The translations under genes and the position numbers were made by a program. The notes below the pieces were generated by a model that was not told the origin of the DNA, searched no databases, and saw nothing but the letters and a program-made list of their open reading frames with translations. DNA of 64,000 bases from Anaerotignum sp. Its GTDB lineage: Bacteria; Bacillota; Clostridia; Lachnospirales; Anaerotignaceae. Shown here piece after piece: positions 15,760-24,233 of this stretch. The stretch is from contig JAHHTU010000003.1 of NCBI GenBank assembly GCA_020024455.1, forward strand, positions 62,001 through 126,000. The letters run 5' to 3'. The number at the start of each line of letters is the position of its first letter. The stretch's first letter is position 1.

Positions 15760-17565
15760 TTACTCCTTATATGCCCATCGGAATCCCCCAGCACGCTTCT
15801 GAACACCATTTGCTGCATCACGAATGCTTTTTGAGCTAACTCCTACTTCTTGGACTGCAGCAGCTATTGTTTCAAACTCTTTAATAATATTTCCATTATC
15901 ATTCATCTGAATAATTGCTCTACCTCGAGATTGTTTGGGCTGAGTTGCGGCAGATTCTTTTTGTTTCAATTTATCGGCTTTTTGTTTTGCTTTTTCCAAT
16001 GCTTTTCTCTCGTTTTCTTGCTGTGCAAACAAGAGCTTAATTGCTTTATCTCTACGAGCTTCCCACTGGCTGGCTTGCTCAGGCATCCTCGAAATTCCTT
16101 CATCCAGAATTATAATTTCATTGCTGTAATCTTTTATCTGACGATAAAGAACTGCATATGAGGTATATAATGCCGGAGCAACATATCCATAATATCGTGC
16201 CTTATCAAACTGTGCTATAGCTTCTTCCAAGTGACCTGCCTTTCTTTCCTCTTCACCTTTCTCCCAATACGGAAATCCCATGGCGAATCCTTTATCCCAG
16301 TTCTTGCTATTCTTGATTTCAGTTAGTGGAATTCGGCTGTGCACTGCATTGATTGCGACATCGTCTCGTGATATTTTTTCTTCATCCTTCACAGAAATCG
16401 TAACAGGTGCATAGTCTCGTTTGCTCGCAGCCTTTAGCAATGAAGATACATCTGCCTCTGATAGCGCACACATCAAGCGGATACTATTCTCTAACTCTTG
16501 TCTTGCATAACTACTATACAATGCATACTGTTCCATAGATTTGTGGCAATCCATATATGATTTGTAGATGTATTTTGATAGTGGCTCCAAATCGAATGGA
16601 CTTGAGAAAAACACTCGTACATAATCCGTACCACCCTCACTCTGTGTGCAAGATTCGATTATGCAATCAGAATTAGGGACACAATCCTTTTTTACTAAAA
16701 TGTAGCTGCCTTTTCTGGCAAATTTAATTTTCAGAAAACTATATAAGCAGCATACATCAACATAGCCCCTACTGTTTTTTCTGAATCTAAGTAACTTGGT
16801 ATCTCCGCCCTGCTCTGTAATCAGCCACTGAATATATGCGCATGCTTCTAATTCCTGTACTGTAGGTCTTGACTGCTCAATTTGTTTTTTCTCAGTTTCC
16901 ATAGATTCATTTGCAATATCAAGTAACCGAACAAGTATATGGCCACAATTTTCGGCATCGGATACTGCACGATGTGATGCGATATTTGTCAATCCGAAGT
17001 ATGTCTCGACGGAAGTTTGCTTGTGATTCTCTAATCCTCGCAAATGCTTTCTTGCCAAACTAAGTGTATCAACATATTTTATATCGGCGTTAAATCCAAG
17101 GCGGGATAATGTGTTACTTAAAAAACCAAAATCAAATCTTGCGTTATGAGCACACATAACAATATTTCCATGTAATGCTTCACCCAAGAACTCAATTAGA
17201 CTTGGGTAGATTTCCGTTTCAAGCGGAGCAGACGAAAGCATTTCGTTGGTAATGTGATTTACAGCAGAAGCCGATTGCGAAACGGGTACTTCTGGATTAA
17301 CAAGTGATGAAAAAGATTTTTCAACTTTTCCATCCTGAAAAATAACGGCGCCAAGCTCAATGATTCGATCAGTCATAGGACTTAATCCAGTTGTTTCCAC
17401 ATCAAAAGCTATAAAACGCTTGCGAATACTTTCGATATTTGTGGAATGAATCTCGATTCTGGAAGATGTTGTTTCTCCTCGCTTTGTAGGAATTTTGATT
17501 TTTGGCTCTATATTGACATGAGGTTTTGCCTCATTCTTTTTCTTAAAAAAATCAAATATACTCAT
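15760..17565 (-). CDS. DnaQ-like DEDDh exonuclease with C-terminal NUMOD1 segment
   Basis: A 601-residue protein. Residues 50-220 form an RNase T/DnaQ 3'-5' exonuclease domain: FIAFDVETTG (D55, E57), AHNARFDFGFL (D145), and ASHRAVSDAENC (H198, D203), so all DEDDh residues are present. The middle part (about 270-540) is unrecognised, with a stretch like a tetratricopeptide helix pair (MGFPYWEKGEEERKAGHLEE) and a basic coiled coil near 505-540. The last 53 residues (IIQMNDNGNIIKEFETIAAA, then SSKSIRDAANG, GFRWAYKE) match the NUMOD1 DNA-binding segment of homing endonucleases. The ATG at 17565 follows AAGGAGGAATCC. It lies among mobile-element genes and its role is unknown. Confidence 0.82.
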   Translation of the reverse strand: MSIFDFFKKKNEAKPHVNIEPKIKIPTKRGETTSSRIEIHSTNIESIRKRFIAFDVETTGLSPMTDRIIELGAVIFQDGKVEKSFSSLVNPEVPVSQSASAVNHITNEMLSSAPLETEIYPSLIEFLGEALHGNIVMCAHNARFDFGFLSNTLSRLGFNADIKYVDTLSLARKHLRGLENHKQTSVETYFGLTNIASHRAVSDAENCGHILVRLLDIANESMETEKKQIEQSRPTVQELEACAYIQWLITEQGGDTKLLRFRKNSRGYVDVCCLYSFLKIKFARKGSYILVKKDCVPNSDCIIESCTQSEGGTDYVRVFFSSPFDLEPLSKYIYKSYMDCHKSMEQYALYSSYARQELENSIRLMCALSEADVSSLLKAASKRDYAPVTISVKDEEKISRDDVAINAVHSRIPLTEIKNSKNWDKGFAMGFPYWEKGEEERKAGHLEEAIAQFDKARYYGYVAPALYTSYAVLYRQIKDYSNEIIILDEGISRMPEQASQWEARRDKAIKLLFAQQENERKALEKAKQKADKLKQKESAATQPKQSRGRAIIQMNDNGNIIKEFETIAAAVQEVGVSSKSIRDAANGVQKRAGGFRWAYKE

Positions 17566-17595
17566 GGATGTGGATTCCTCCTTCAAATCTTGCGA

Positions 17596-17607
17596 GTGTG
17601 TACACAC
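17596..17607. promoter_or_regulatory. 12-bp palindrome downstream of the exonuclease promoter
   Basis: GTGTGTACACAC is a perfect palindrome placed just after the -10 element of the exonuclease gene, a position suited to an operator. No regulator can be assigned. Confidence 0.35.
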
Positions 17608-17610
17608 ATT

Positions 17611-17639
17611 ATTGTACAGTATAATCACAACTTTTTCAA
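17611..17639 (-). promoter_or_regulatory. Promoter of the DnaQ-like exonuclease gene
   Basis: Minus-strand TTGAAA (17634-17639) and TACAAT (17611-17616) with a 17-base spacer. It gives the exonuclease its own promoter, separate from the upstream DUF6061 gene, which ends in a terminator. Confidence 0.55.
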
Positions 17640-17699
17640 TATCTATCCCAGAATTTATGAAGCTAAAGAGTAAATCCCTATAAACCTTTACAACAATAA

Positions 17700-17739
17700 A
17701 GCAAGATCTACCCTGCCAGATGACAGGATAGATCTTGCT
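17700..17739 (-). terminator. Terminator of the DUF6061 gene
   Basis: AGCAAGATCTACCCTG pairs with CAGGATAGATCTTGCT (one mismatch). The minus-strand tail is TTTATTGTTG. It follows the DUF6061 stop by about 13 bases. Confidence 0.7.
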
Positions 17740-17751
17740 CAATAGTTAAAA

Positions 17752-17997
17752 TCAATCAACTGCGTTGTACTGTGTAACTGATTTAAGATAGGCTTCTGGA
17801 TCGCCATTAAGGATTAAATAAGTATATGCAGCAGGGTCATTATAGATCAGATAGTCGAGTTCTGACTGTTGATACATATTGTTCACTACCTCATTTTCCA
17901 CAGCGATGGTATCAATAGAAACCATGCTTCCATCTGAAAAGCAAAGCTCTACACAAGCGGTATCAAGGTTAAATTCGCAAGATAACAGGTGTTTCAT
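17752..17997 (-). CDS. DUF6061 family small protein
   Basis: An 81-residue acidic protein: LDTACVELCFSDGSMVSIDT, VENEVVNNMYQQSELDYLIY, and NGDPEAYLKSVTQY. It resembles the DUF6061 family of short proteins found near conjugative and mobilisable element genes in Clostridia. ACGGAGGTATTCACC precedes the ATG. Function unknown. It has its own terminator and is not tightly linked to the exonuclease gene. Confidence 0.7.
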   Translation of the reverse strand: MKHLLSCEFNLDTACVELCFSDGSMVSIDTIAVENEVVNNMYQQSELDYLIYNDPAAYTYLILNGDPEAYLKSVTQYNAVD

Positions 17998-18036
17998 GGT
18001 GAATACCTCCGTAATTTTTATATTTTGTTACAAAAA

Positions 18037-18073
18037 AAGAACGATGCCGGTCATGTGACTCGACATCGTTCTT
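18037..18073 (-). terminator. Strong intrinsic terminator
   Basis: AAGAACGATG(C)CGG and TCGACATCGTTCTT arms; on the minus strand the hairpin ends in seven T. It closes the transcript carrying the 31-codon frame at 18131-18226. Confidence 0.75.
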
Positions 18074-18130
18074 TTCGTTGTTGTTTCCAACCCTGTCAGA
18101 CAGATGCCGTAAAATAGTAATTTTTTAGAA

Positions 18131-18226
18131 TTACTGTCTTACGAGCACCCATCTAAATTTGGGGCGTTTTTCCGAAAGCTTTTCCATTTTTTTCATAATG
18201 TTTTGTATTCTTTCTGAAATCTCCAT
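18131..18226 (-). CDS. Small basic protein of 31 residues
   Basis: ATG at 18226 preceded by AAGGGGATTGCT opens a 31-codon frame: MEISERIQNIMKKMEKLSEK continuing to RWVLVRQ. The product is basic, predicted helical in its first 20 residues, and not recognised. It is followed by a strong terminator and lies only 18 bases after the YwqG-like gene, so it may be a real small gene at the end of that transcript or the remnant of a larger one. Confidence 0.4.
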   Translation of the reverse strand: MEISERIQNIMKKMEKLSEKRPKFRWVLVRQ

Positions 18227-18244
18227 AGCAATCCCCTTTTTCTA

Positions 18245-19078
18245 TTAGCTGCAATCCCAGTGATATAAAACATCATCAAATTTTTGATTTTCCAAATCTT
18301 CCGGTTTTATGAAGAAATTCGCAATTCCCACATCTCCCCATATAATATACCATTTATGATCTATATACTCAGAATCCATCTGGAACAGCAATGTGGAATA
18401 TTCCGCATACTCTCCATCATCTCTAGGATCCCATTGTGTAAAAGCAGGATAACCCAACAAAGAATGTCCTCCTACACCCATGACTTCTTCAAATTCTTCT
18501 TCATCCTCCTCAGACATCAATTCATAGAATGGCGTATCCCCAATATCCTTTTGCAATACCTCACTGGCTGCTTCATAAAATACTTGGTCAAAATTTACAT
18601 CAGAAGTACGGATACAGAGTTCGGATGGTATGATGGAAATACCAATTTCATCTATGATTGGGAAATATTCAAAGGATTTTGTATCCCAAGGAATACCCAG
18701 TGCTTTGATTTGCTCCTCCGTCACAGATGTATCAATATTTTCGTGGTATACCACACGGAAGCCATCTTGCTTTGTTGGATGGTCAAAATCCAGACCATAC
18801 AGCTCCTCATCCTGCGCACAAATGAAAAATTGCAGTATTCCTTTTGTTGGCAAAGGTTTGGAAACAGGATCTTTATCAAAATTAAACTGCGCCAACAATG
18901 CCAAAGGTTCTCCTTCTTCGTTTTTTGGATATGGCTTCTGCAAATCCCAATAAGGTACACCACCAAATTTACTATCAAAAATATCAACTGTTTTTTCCAG
19001 TTCTAATTTTAATGTATAGGCATTTTTTTTGGTACGCTCTTGTATGCGCTTTAATATTTGCTGTATTTGTTCCTGCAT
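18245..19078 (-). CDS. YwqG-like (DUF1963) protein
   Basis: A 277-residue soluble protein. SKFGGVPYWDLQKPYPKNEE, LALLAQFNFDKDP and ILQFFICAQDEELYG, plus GHSLLGYPAFTQWDPRDD, are diagnostic of the YwqG/DUF1963 family. AAAGGAGTGGATTTTT before the ATG at 19078 sets the start. The family's biochemical role is not established; members are often encoded with toxin-immunity genes. It ends 88 bases downstream of the leucine-rich repeat gene and probably shares its transcript. Confidence 0.85.
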   Translation of the reverse strand: MQEQIQQILKRIQERTKKNAYTLKLELEKTVDIFDSKFGGVPYWDLQKPYPKNEEGEPLALLAQFNFDKDPVSKPLPTKGILQFFICAQDEELYGLDFDHPTKQDGFRVVYHENIDTSVTEEQIKALGIPWDTKSFEYFPIIDEIGISIIPSELCIRTSDVNFDQVFYEAASEVLQKDIGDTPFYELMSEEDEEEFEEVMGVGGHSLLGYPAFTQWDPRDDGEYAEYSTLLFQMDSEYIDHKWYIIWGDVGIANFFIKPEDLENQKFDDVLYHWDCS

Positions 19079-19166
19079 AAAAATCCACTCCTTTTTTATT
19101 TGTAGTATAGGATCGTATTCCACAAAAAACAAGCATATTCCTTTTTTTCAAAGTACTTATTTGATA

Positions 19167-21287
19167 TTATATCCAGATCTGAATATTGTATAAAAACTGC
19201 TCCAATGTTGTTTCGGTATATTGCATATATTCTATATCGCAATCATTCCAAAAAACAATGTGTCTGTCATGGCAATTGAGCGCATAATACGTAACTGTTT
19301 GCTCTTTTTTGTATGCCATAATGGGAAGATATGCTGTCCATGTAAAATAAGGCATTGCCTCATGCGGATCTTCCTCATCACAGCATTTTGGATGCTGTAT
19401 CACGTCATGCTCTGTATCCGGAATTTCTTCCCATGGATATACAATTTCTGGATGCATACGATAGGCGCTTTCCGTCAAAAACCATATATTCCCATCCTGA
19501 CTGATGCAATTGTCGATCTGTGTTATAAACAGCTTCCACATGGCATACAAGTCTAGCTGGAGTTGTGGCAACTCTCTTGGCAATTGCCCCGTCCCATTCC
19601 TATGCAATAGATGCCCCTTTGCTGTCCATTTTCTGCAAAATACATACAGCACAGACATATGAAAGAGGTATTCCTCTTTTTCAGAAAAGGAGCATTTTTC
19701 TAAATTTACCAACTGATACAGCATATTGTCCATACAAAGCAGATTTTCACATCCCTTTGCTTGCAATATATGAAGTTTTCCCATATCCTTCAGCAATGTC
19801 AAATCACAAAAAGCAGTATATGATACATCCAGCTGCTTGAGCTTTGTCATATTTTTAAGAGATTTGAAGCCCTCCTTCGTGATGTTTTTACACCCTGACA
19901 GACGCAGTACCTTCAGTTGCTTCATCTTGGAAAGCAATGAAAGATCTGAAAAATTTGTTCCGGATAAATCCAATATTTGTATGTCAACACAATTTTGTAT
20001 CCAAGAAAAATCATTGACTTCTCTATTGGAAAGATTTAATGTTTTTAATTTTATTGCTGCCTTTAAGCAGGAATAATCACCAACCTCTGTCAGGAAGATA
20101 TAGTCATCTCCCATCCCCACCTCATCTGAGCAATCTAATTTTGTCAATTTTGTCAAATCATACTGCACCGATGGCTGATAACCCAATGACTGCATCAGTC
20201 CATGATACAACCATCTATCCTTGATGTTTAGCGTCTTGGTGTTATCAGATGGCTGTACAAGCTTTTTTTTGCCGCCTGCCTTCTCTATCAGACAGGATAC
20301 CTTTCTGGAATATAGGGTTTCTGCATGATACAGATAGTTCTCCAGCGGTGTCAGCGCAAGCACCCGCAATGCAATCCGATTGGGAATGGTATCCCAAGCC
20401 AGCTGATCCGGAAGCTGGTCAATATCTGCATAGAGCGTCCGCAGCTTTGGCAATTCCTCCACAACAGAAAAATCCGATACTGGATTATCCGCAATATACA
20501 GATGTGTGAGTTTTTTCATATGTTTCAATGGAGATAAATCCGTAATTTGATTACCTGCCAATCCCAACTCATCCAAGTTGACAAGGGAGGACAAAAAGCT
20601 GATATCTTTGAGATTCATTTGACGCAAATACAAGGTTTTCAACCCTGTATACTCGGAAAGCACCTCAATATCCTTTGCCTTTATGACACCATTGACTGTC
20701 AAGGAACGCAGTGTATCCTGACAATTCAGCTGATGAAAGGATACGATATCCTTGGGATATAAATCCACTCTCTTTGCTCCAGCATAGCTGGTGTATGGAT
20801 TTCCAATAGAAGTATCCCAAAATTTCAATTTTTCTGTAATTTTTTCCAATTTGGAGTAAAAACGGACTGTTTTCAACTCCTCCAGCTTCTTTTCCCATTT
20901 TGAAACACTTCCTGCAAAAATACCCTTTTCCTTCAAACACTGTATATAAAACAGGAGTATTTGAAAGAACTTGCGATAAGAACATTGATATACCGTTTCT
21001 TTGTTTTTTTGAAACAGCACTACCCCCTGTGCCGGTACAATGGTATATGGGCTTTCTGGTTTGATGACACGTTTTCGTTTCCCATTTTGCTCTATGTATA
21101 ACTGCTGTGCCAGAGGATAATCCTTTGCAAATTCCTGTATATAGGAATGTCCTCCTTCCAATTCATACAACAAAGCATCCATTTCTGTTTTATAAATGGG
21201 CTGCATTTGCTCTACTGTAGCACCTTCCCATGCCCTACAAAAGGCATCATAAAAAAATTCATCTGTCTTTTTTCTAAAATCTACCAT
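19167..21287 (-). CDS. Cytoplasmic leucine-rich repeat protein
   Basis: A 706-residue protein without signal peptide or membrane segment. Two blocks of leucine-rich repeats are visible, about residues 200-310 (LKTLYLRQMNLKDISFLSSL, LDELGLAGNQITDLSPLKHM) and 400-520 (LKTLNLSNREVNDFSWIQNC, IQILDLSGTNFSDLSLLSKM, LKVLRLSGCKNITKEGF). The N-terminal 190 and C-terminal 170 residues match no family I know. GGAGGAGGTGCAAAT before the ATG at 21287 sets the start. The repeats suggest protein binding; target unknown. It lies between two immunity-like or uncharacterised genes in one run. Confidence 0.75.
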   Translation of the reverse strand: MVDFRKKTDEFFYDAFCRAWEGATVEQMQPIYKTEMDALLYELEGGHSYIQEFAKDYPLAQQLYIEQNGKRKRVIKPESPYTIVPAQGVVLFQKNKETVYQCSYRKFFQILLFYIQCLKEKGIFAGSVSKWEKKLEELKTVRFYSKLEKITEKLKFWDTSIGNPYTSYAGAKRVDLYPKDIVSFHQLNCQDTLRSLTVNGVIKAKDIEVLSEYTGLKTLYLRQMNLKDISFLSSLVNLDELGLAGNQITDLSPLKHMKKLTHLYIADNPVSDFSVVEELPKLRTLYADIDQLPDQLAWDTIPNRIALRVLALTPLENYLYHAETLYSRKVSCLIEKAGGKKKLVQPSDNTKTLNIKDRWLYHGLMQSLGYQPSVQYDLTKLTKLDCSDEVGMGDDYIFLTEVGDYSCLKAAIKLKTLNLSNREVNDFSWIQNCVDIQILDLSGTNFSDLSLLSKMKQLKVLRLSGCKNITKEGFKSLKNMTKLKQLDVSYTAFCDLTLLKDMGKLHILQAKGCENLLCMDNMLYQLVNLEKCSFSEKEEYLFHMSVLYVFCRKWTAKGHLLHRNGTGQLPRELPQLQLDLYAMWKLFITQIDNCISQDGNIWFLTESAYRMHPEIVYPWEEIPDTEHDVIQHPKCCDEEDPHEAMPYFTWTAYLPIMAYKKEQTVTYYALNCHDRHIVFWNDCDIEYMQYTETTLEQFLYNIQIWI

Positions 21288-21330
21288 ATTTGCACCTCCT
21301 CCCATATGCATCTATCATACAAATACTATA

Positions 21331-22101
21331 TTAAAACGCATATACATCTGCTGCGTATTCCTCTGGCAGAATGACATACTCCCGATATTTTTGCTGCAAA
21401 TATTCATAATCCGCTTTGGTTGCAGACAATGCTTCCTGAAGGCTTTTTTGTATCTGACATGCGATAAACTGGAACAGAGGTGTGATATACATATCTTGAA
21501 ATGCCGCAATCACATCCTTTGCCATATCGGATGGACATTCCACATCTGTTAAATCCATACAGGCATCACTCAAGAAATTGAGCATTTCATCCAGCTCTGC
21601 AAAATCAATGGTTTCACAGGATGAAAATTCTTCAAAATCCAATCTTCCTCCATAGATTGCTGTTACTTCCATAAGCATCTGCGATGCCCAGCCCATTACC
21701 TGCCATTGCAATGTGCTACCTCCCAGATTTTCAAAATGTGCATCATACAGCTCCGCTTGTTGATCTGTCATATCTTCCCCAACCATATAGGCAAGCACAC
21801 ATGCATAGCTGTCATTTACAAAATCTTCAATCTCTGAAACCGTCTTGCGTTCATATAAAATATCCCACAATAAATCAATGCTTTGTCGTATGATAGATGC
21901 AGGTTCTTCCTCGGTTGCTTTGGCCCCATGACACATGGTATGAAAATATTGTTCCAAAATAAGCAAATTACCCAAAAGGCGATTTTGATTGCTGCTGTTT
22001 TGAAAAGCATGATCTGCCCATTGACTGCAATTTGCCACCCAGTCCTCTGCCTGCGTTTTATCTAATGTGCTATAGCGTGTAAAAAAGTCATGTGTTGTCA
22101 T
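21331..22101 (-). CDS. Uncharacterised acidic helical protein
   Basis: A 256-residue acidic, probably all-helical protein, not recognised. It has no signal peptide or membrane segment. Features include SNQNRLLGNLLILEQYFHTM, SIIRQSIDLLWDILYERKTV and WASQMLMEVTAIYGG. GGAGGGCTTTGAT precedes the ATG at 22101. It lies 43 bases upstream of the leucine-rich repeat gene and 30 bases downstream of the sugar kinase, so it is co-transcribed with them. It could be an immunity-type or partner protein of the repeat protein, which is only a guess from context. Confidence 0.7.
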   Translation of the reverse strand: MTTHDFFTRYSTLDKTQAEDWVANCSQWADHAFQNSSNQNRLLGNLLILEQYFHTMCHGAKATEEEPASIIRQSIDLLWDILYERKTVSEIEDFVNDSYACVLAYMVGEDMTDQQAELYDAHFENLGGSTLQWQVMGWASQMLMEVTAIYGGRLDFEEFSSCETIDFAELDEMLNFLSDACMDLTDVECPSDMAKDVIAAFQDMYITPLFQFIACQIQKSLQEALSATKADYEYLQQKYREYVILPEEYAADVYAF

Positions 22102-22131
22102 ATCAAAGCCCTCCTCCATACATACGATATC

Positions 22132-23103
22132 TCATCTTGTGTCCTTTTGCGAAAGCCGTTTTACGACTTCTTGCAGTGTAGGCATTGCTGGGATCGCACC
22201 CTTTTTTTCTACACACAAACTCGCAGCGGCATTTCCAAAAATTGCAAAGTACGCTATATTTTCCAATGTCAAATCCTGAGGATATTTCCTGCTTTGACAA
22301 AATTGGTACAAAAATCCTGCAAAAAACGCATCTCCGGCACCAGTGGTATCTACCACATTGCTTGTAAATCCTGAAATACGTTTTCCACCCTCCTTGCAGT
22401 ATACATACGCTCCCCTTTTCCCCAGTGTTACAATGATTATAGGAATCCCTTTTTGAAAAAGGATCTTTGCTGCTTCTTCCGGCTCTGCTGCATCTGTCAA
22501 CAATGCTGTTTCTTCCTCGGAAATTTTGATGACATCTACATATGGTATCACACGCTTCATCTGCTCTTTTGCAAATTCCTCACTCTGCCATAATGCAGCC
22601 CTATAATTTGGATCATATGTAATCACACAACCCTGTTTCTTTGCATAATGGATGGCCCATAATGTGGTATCACGACTGGGATTATCTGTCAAAGAAAGGG
22701 AACCTACATGAAACACATGTGTATGTTCCAATAATTCTGTATTGACTTCCTCCCTATGTATCTGTGTATCTGCTCCCGGCTTTCGTGCAAAAGAAAAGCT
22801 GCGTTCTCCTGTATCAGACAAGGCTACAAACGCAAGTGTGGTAAAGTAATTTGCATCCAATATCAGACCTTGTGTATTTACCTGTGCTTGTTCCAGCACC
22901 TTTTTCAGATAAATCCCATGCATATCATCACCAACCTTGCCCAAAAAGGCTGTGTTTGCTCCAAATTTTCTAGCTGCCACCGCAACATTCGCAGGCGCTC
23001 CTCCCGCATTTCGCACAAATATGGTTTGCCCTGTTTCCTTCTGTGTCAGCTCTGTAAAATCAATCAATAGCTCACCAAATGTTGTAATATCATACTGCAT
23101 CAT
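22132..23103 (-). CDS. PfkB-family sugar kinase, probable fructokinase
   Basis: A 323-residue ribokinase-fold enzyme. It opens DITTFGELLIDFTE, carries the first PfkB signature in AGGAPANVAVAARKFGANTA, YDPNYRAALW in the middle, and the catalytic anion hole DTTGAGDAFFAGFL with Asp as base. The GELLIDF start is typical of bacterial fructokinases, which phosphorylate fructose to fructose-6-phosphate; other sugars are possible. AAGGAGCAGGA precedes the ATG. It is the first gene of the run that continues into the leucine-rich repeat and YwqG genes, an unusual pairing. Confidence 0.85.
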   Translation of the reverse strand: MMQYDITTFGELLIDFTELTQKETGQTIFVRNAGGAPANVAVAARKFGANTAFLGKVGDDMHGIYLKKVLEQAQVNTQGLILDANYFTTLAFVALSDTGERSFSFARKPGADTQIHREEVNTELLEHTHVFHVGSLSLTDNPSRDTTLWAIHYAKKQGCVITYDPNYRAALWQSEEFAKEQMKRVIPYVDVIKISEEETALLTDAAEPEEAAKILFQKGIPIIIVTLGKRGAYVYCKEGGKRISGFTSNVVDTTGAGDAFFAGFLYQFCQSRKYPQDLTLENIAYFAIFGNAAASLCVEKKGAIPAMPTLQEVVKRLSQKDTR

Positions 23104-23285
23104 TCCTGCTCCTTATAGAAAAATACATTCATATACAATATAAAAATATTATATCAGTTTCTTTTTTTGTCCACAAACCTTTTTTCCATTTTTTGATGTA
23201 CATGAACACACTTTGAAAAATAGCAGACAAAAGCATATCATCTACCTTTTTCTGTTTTTCTTCCAAAAAGCAACACATAGAAAAA

Positions 23286-23320
23286 CCCCTGCTGGATTGG
23301 AAGTTCCAATCCAGCAGGGG
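23286..23320 (-). terminator. Rubrerythrin terminator
   Basis: CCCCTGCTGGATTGGA and TCCAATCCAGCAGGGG form perfect 16-bp arms around a 3-base centre. The minus-strand tail is TTTTT. It lies 21 bases after the rubrerythrin stop. Confidence 0.9.
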
Positions 23321-23341
23321 CTTGTATATGCGATATGATAA

Positions 23342-23887
23342 TTATTTGAAGTATCTGTCATGCAGACCCAAGAATGCTTTGCCATGTCTAGCTTCGTCAC
23401 GAGCCATTTCGTGTACTGTGTCATGGATTGCATCCAAGTTTGCAGCTTTTGCACGTTTTGCAATATCAAATTTAGCAGCACAAGCGCCATTTTCTGCATC
23501 AATACGCAGTTCCAAATTTTTCTTTGTGGAATCTGTAACTACTTCGCCCAGCAATTCTGCAAATTTTGCAGCATGTTCTGCTTCTTCCCAAGCAGCCTTT
23601 TCATAGTACAGACCAACTTCAGGATAGCCTTCTCTATGAGCAACTCTCGCCATAGCCAGATACATACCAACTTCTGTACATTCACCTTCAAAGTGTGCTC
23701 TCAAATCGTTGATGATGTCTTCGCTAGCACCCTGAGCAACACCAATTACGTGATCAGCAGCCCATTCTAATTCGCCTTCCTTCTGTTCAACGAATTTTTC
23801 AGCGCCAACATGACAAACTGGACATTCTGCGGGAGCGGAATCGCCAACATGAACATAACCACATACGGAACAAACAAATTTTTTCAT
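23342..23887 (-). CDS. rbr: Reverse rubrerythrin (rubredoxin domain first)
   Basis: A 181-residue protein. The N-terminal rubredoxin-like site has the two Cys pairs [10 protein letters not shown] and [11 protein letters not shown]. The rest is a ferritin-like diiron domain with glutamate-containing helices such as [36 protein letters not shown] and [16 protein letters not shown]. The order is the reverse of classic rubrerythrin, as in clostridial oxygen- and peroxide-induced rubrerythrins that reduce H2O2 and O2 to water using NADH-linked electrons. TTAAGGAGGATTTT precedes the ATG. It is a single-gene transcript with its own promoter, PerR-like box and terminator. Confidence 0.93.
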   Translation of the reverse strand: MKKFVCSVCGYVHVGDSAPAECPVCHVGAEKFVEQKEGELEWAADHVIGVAQGASEDIINDLRAHFEGECTEVGMYLAMARVAHREGYPEVGLYYEKAAWEEAEHAAKFAELLGEVVTDSTKKNLELRIDAENGACAAKFDIAKRAKAANLDAIHDTVHEMARDEARHGKAFLGLHDRYFK

Positions 23888-23959
23888 AATAAAATCCTCC
23901 TTAAAAAATAAATAGTTTATCTATTGCATTTTCTTTTTTTGAAGTAAATCATTTTTACT

Positions 23960-23974
23960 TGATAATGATTATAA
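23960..23974. promoter_or_regulatory. PerR/Fur-like box over the rubrerythrin promoter
   Basis: The minus strand reads TTATAATCATTATCA, matching the PerR box consensus TTATAATNATTATAA at all but one fixed position. It overlaps the -10 hexamer, a repressing position. The regulator itself is not in this window; a Fur-type protein is an alternative. Confidence 0.65.
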
Positions 23975-23996
23975 ATTACATTTCTCTTCTTGTCAA
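23968..23996 (-). promoter_or_regulatory. Rubrerythrin promoter
   Basis: Minus-strand TTGACA (23991-23996), 17-base spacer, TATAAT (23968-23973): a consensus vegetative promoter, suited to strong expression once derepressed. Confidence 0.85.
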
Positions 23997-24179
23997 GGGG
24001 TTTTATAAAAAATACTAAAAAAAATAAATATTCGATTCTGGCAAAACTGCTATACCTCTAGGATAGCCATAACAACAGCAATATATATACTTCATATAAC
24101 TTTGTTTCACCATATCAAAATGTACACGTAAACAAATCAACATAATCCATATAGTAACGTAAGATTTTGCAATACTTAC

Positions 24180-24233
24180 AAAAAAACCGCAACACCATAC
24201 ATGTCCATAATTGTATGGTGTTGCGGTTTTTTT
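24180..24233 (-). terminator. Terminator of the Asp23-to-recN gene run
   Basis: AAAAAACCGCAACACCATAC and its inverted copy flank a short loop; the minus-strand tail is a run of T. It begins right at the recN stop codon. A-rich and T-rich flanks could let it act in both directions. Confidence 0.9.

Noticed and set aside
17566..17742. N-terminal extension of the exonuclease to 17742
   Set aside because: The extension covers the promoter and palindrome, and AAGGAGG lies before the ATG at 17565.
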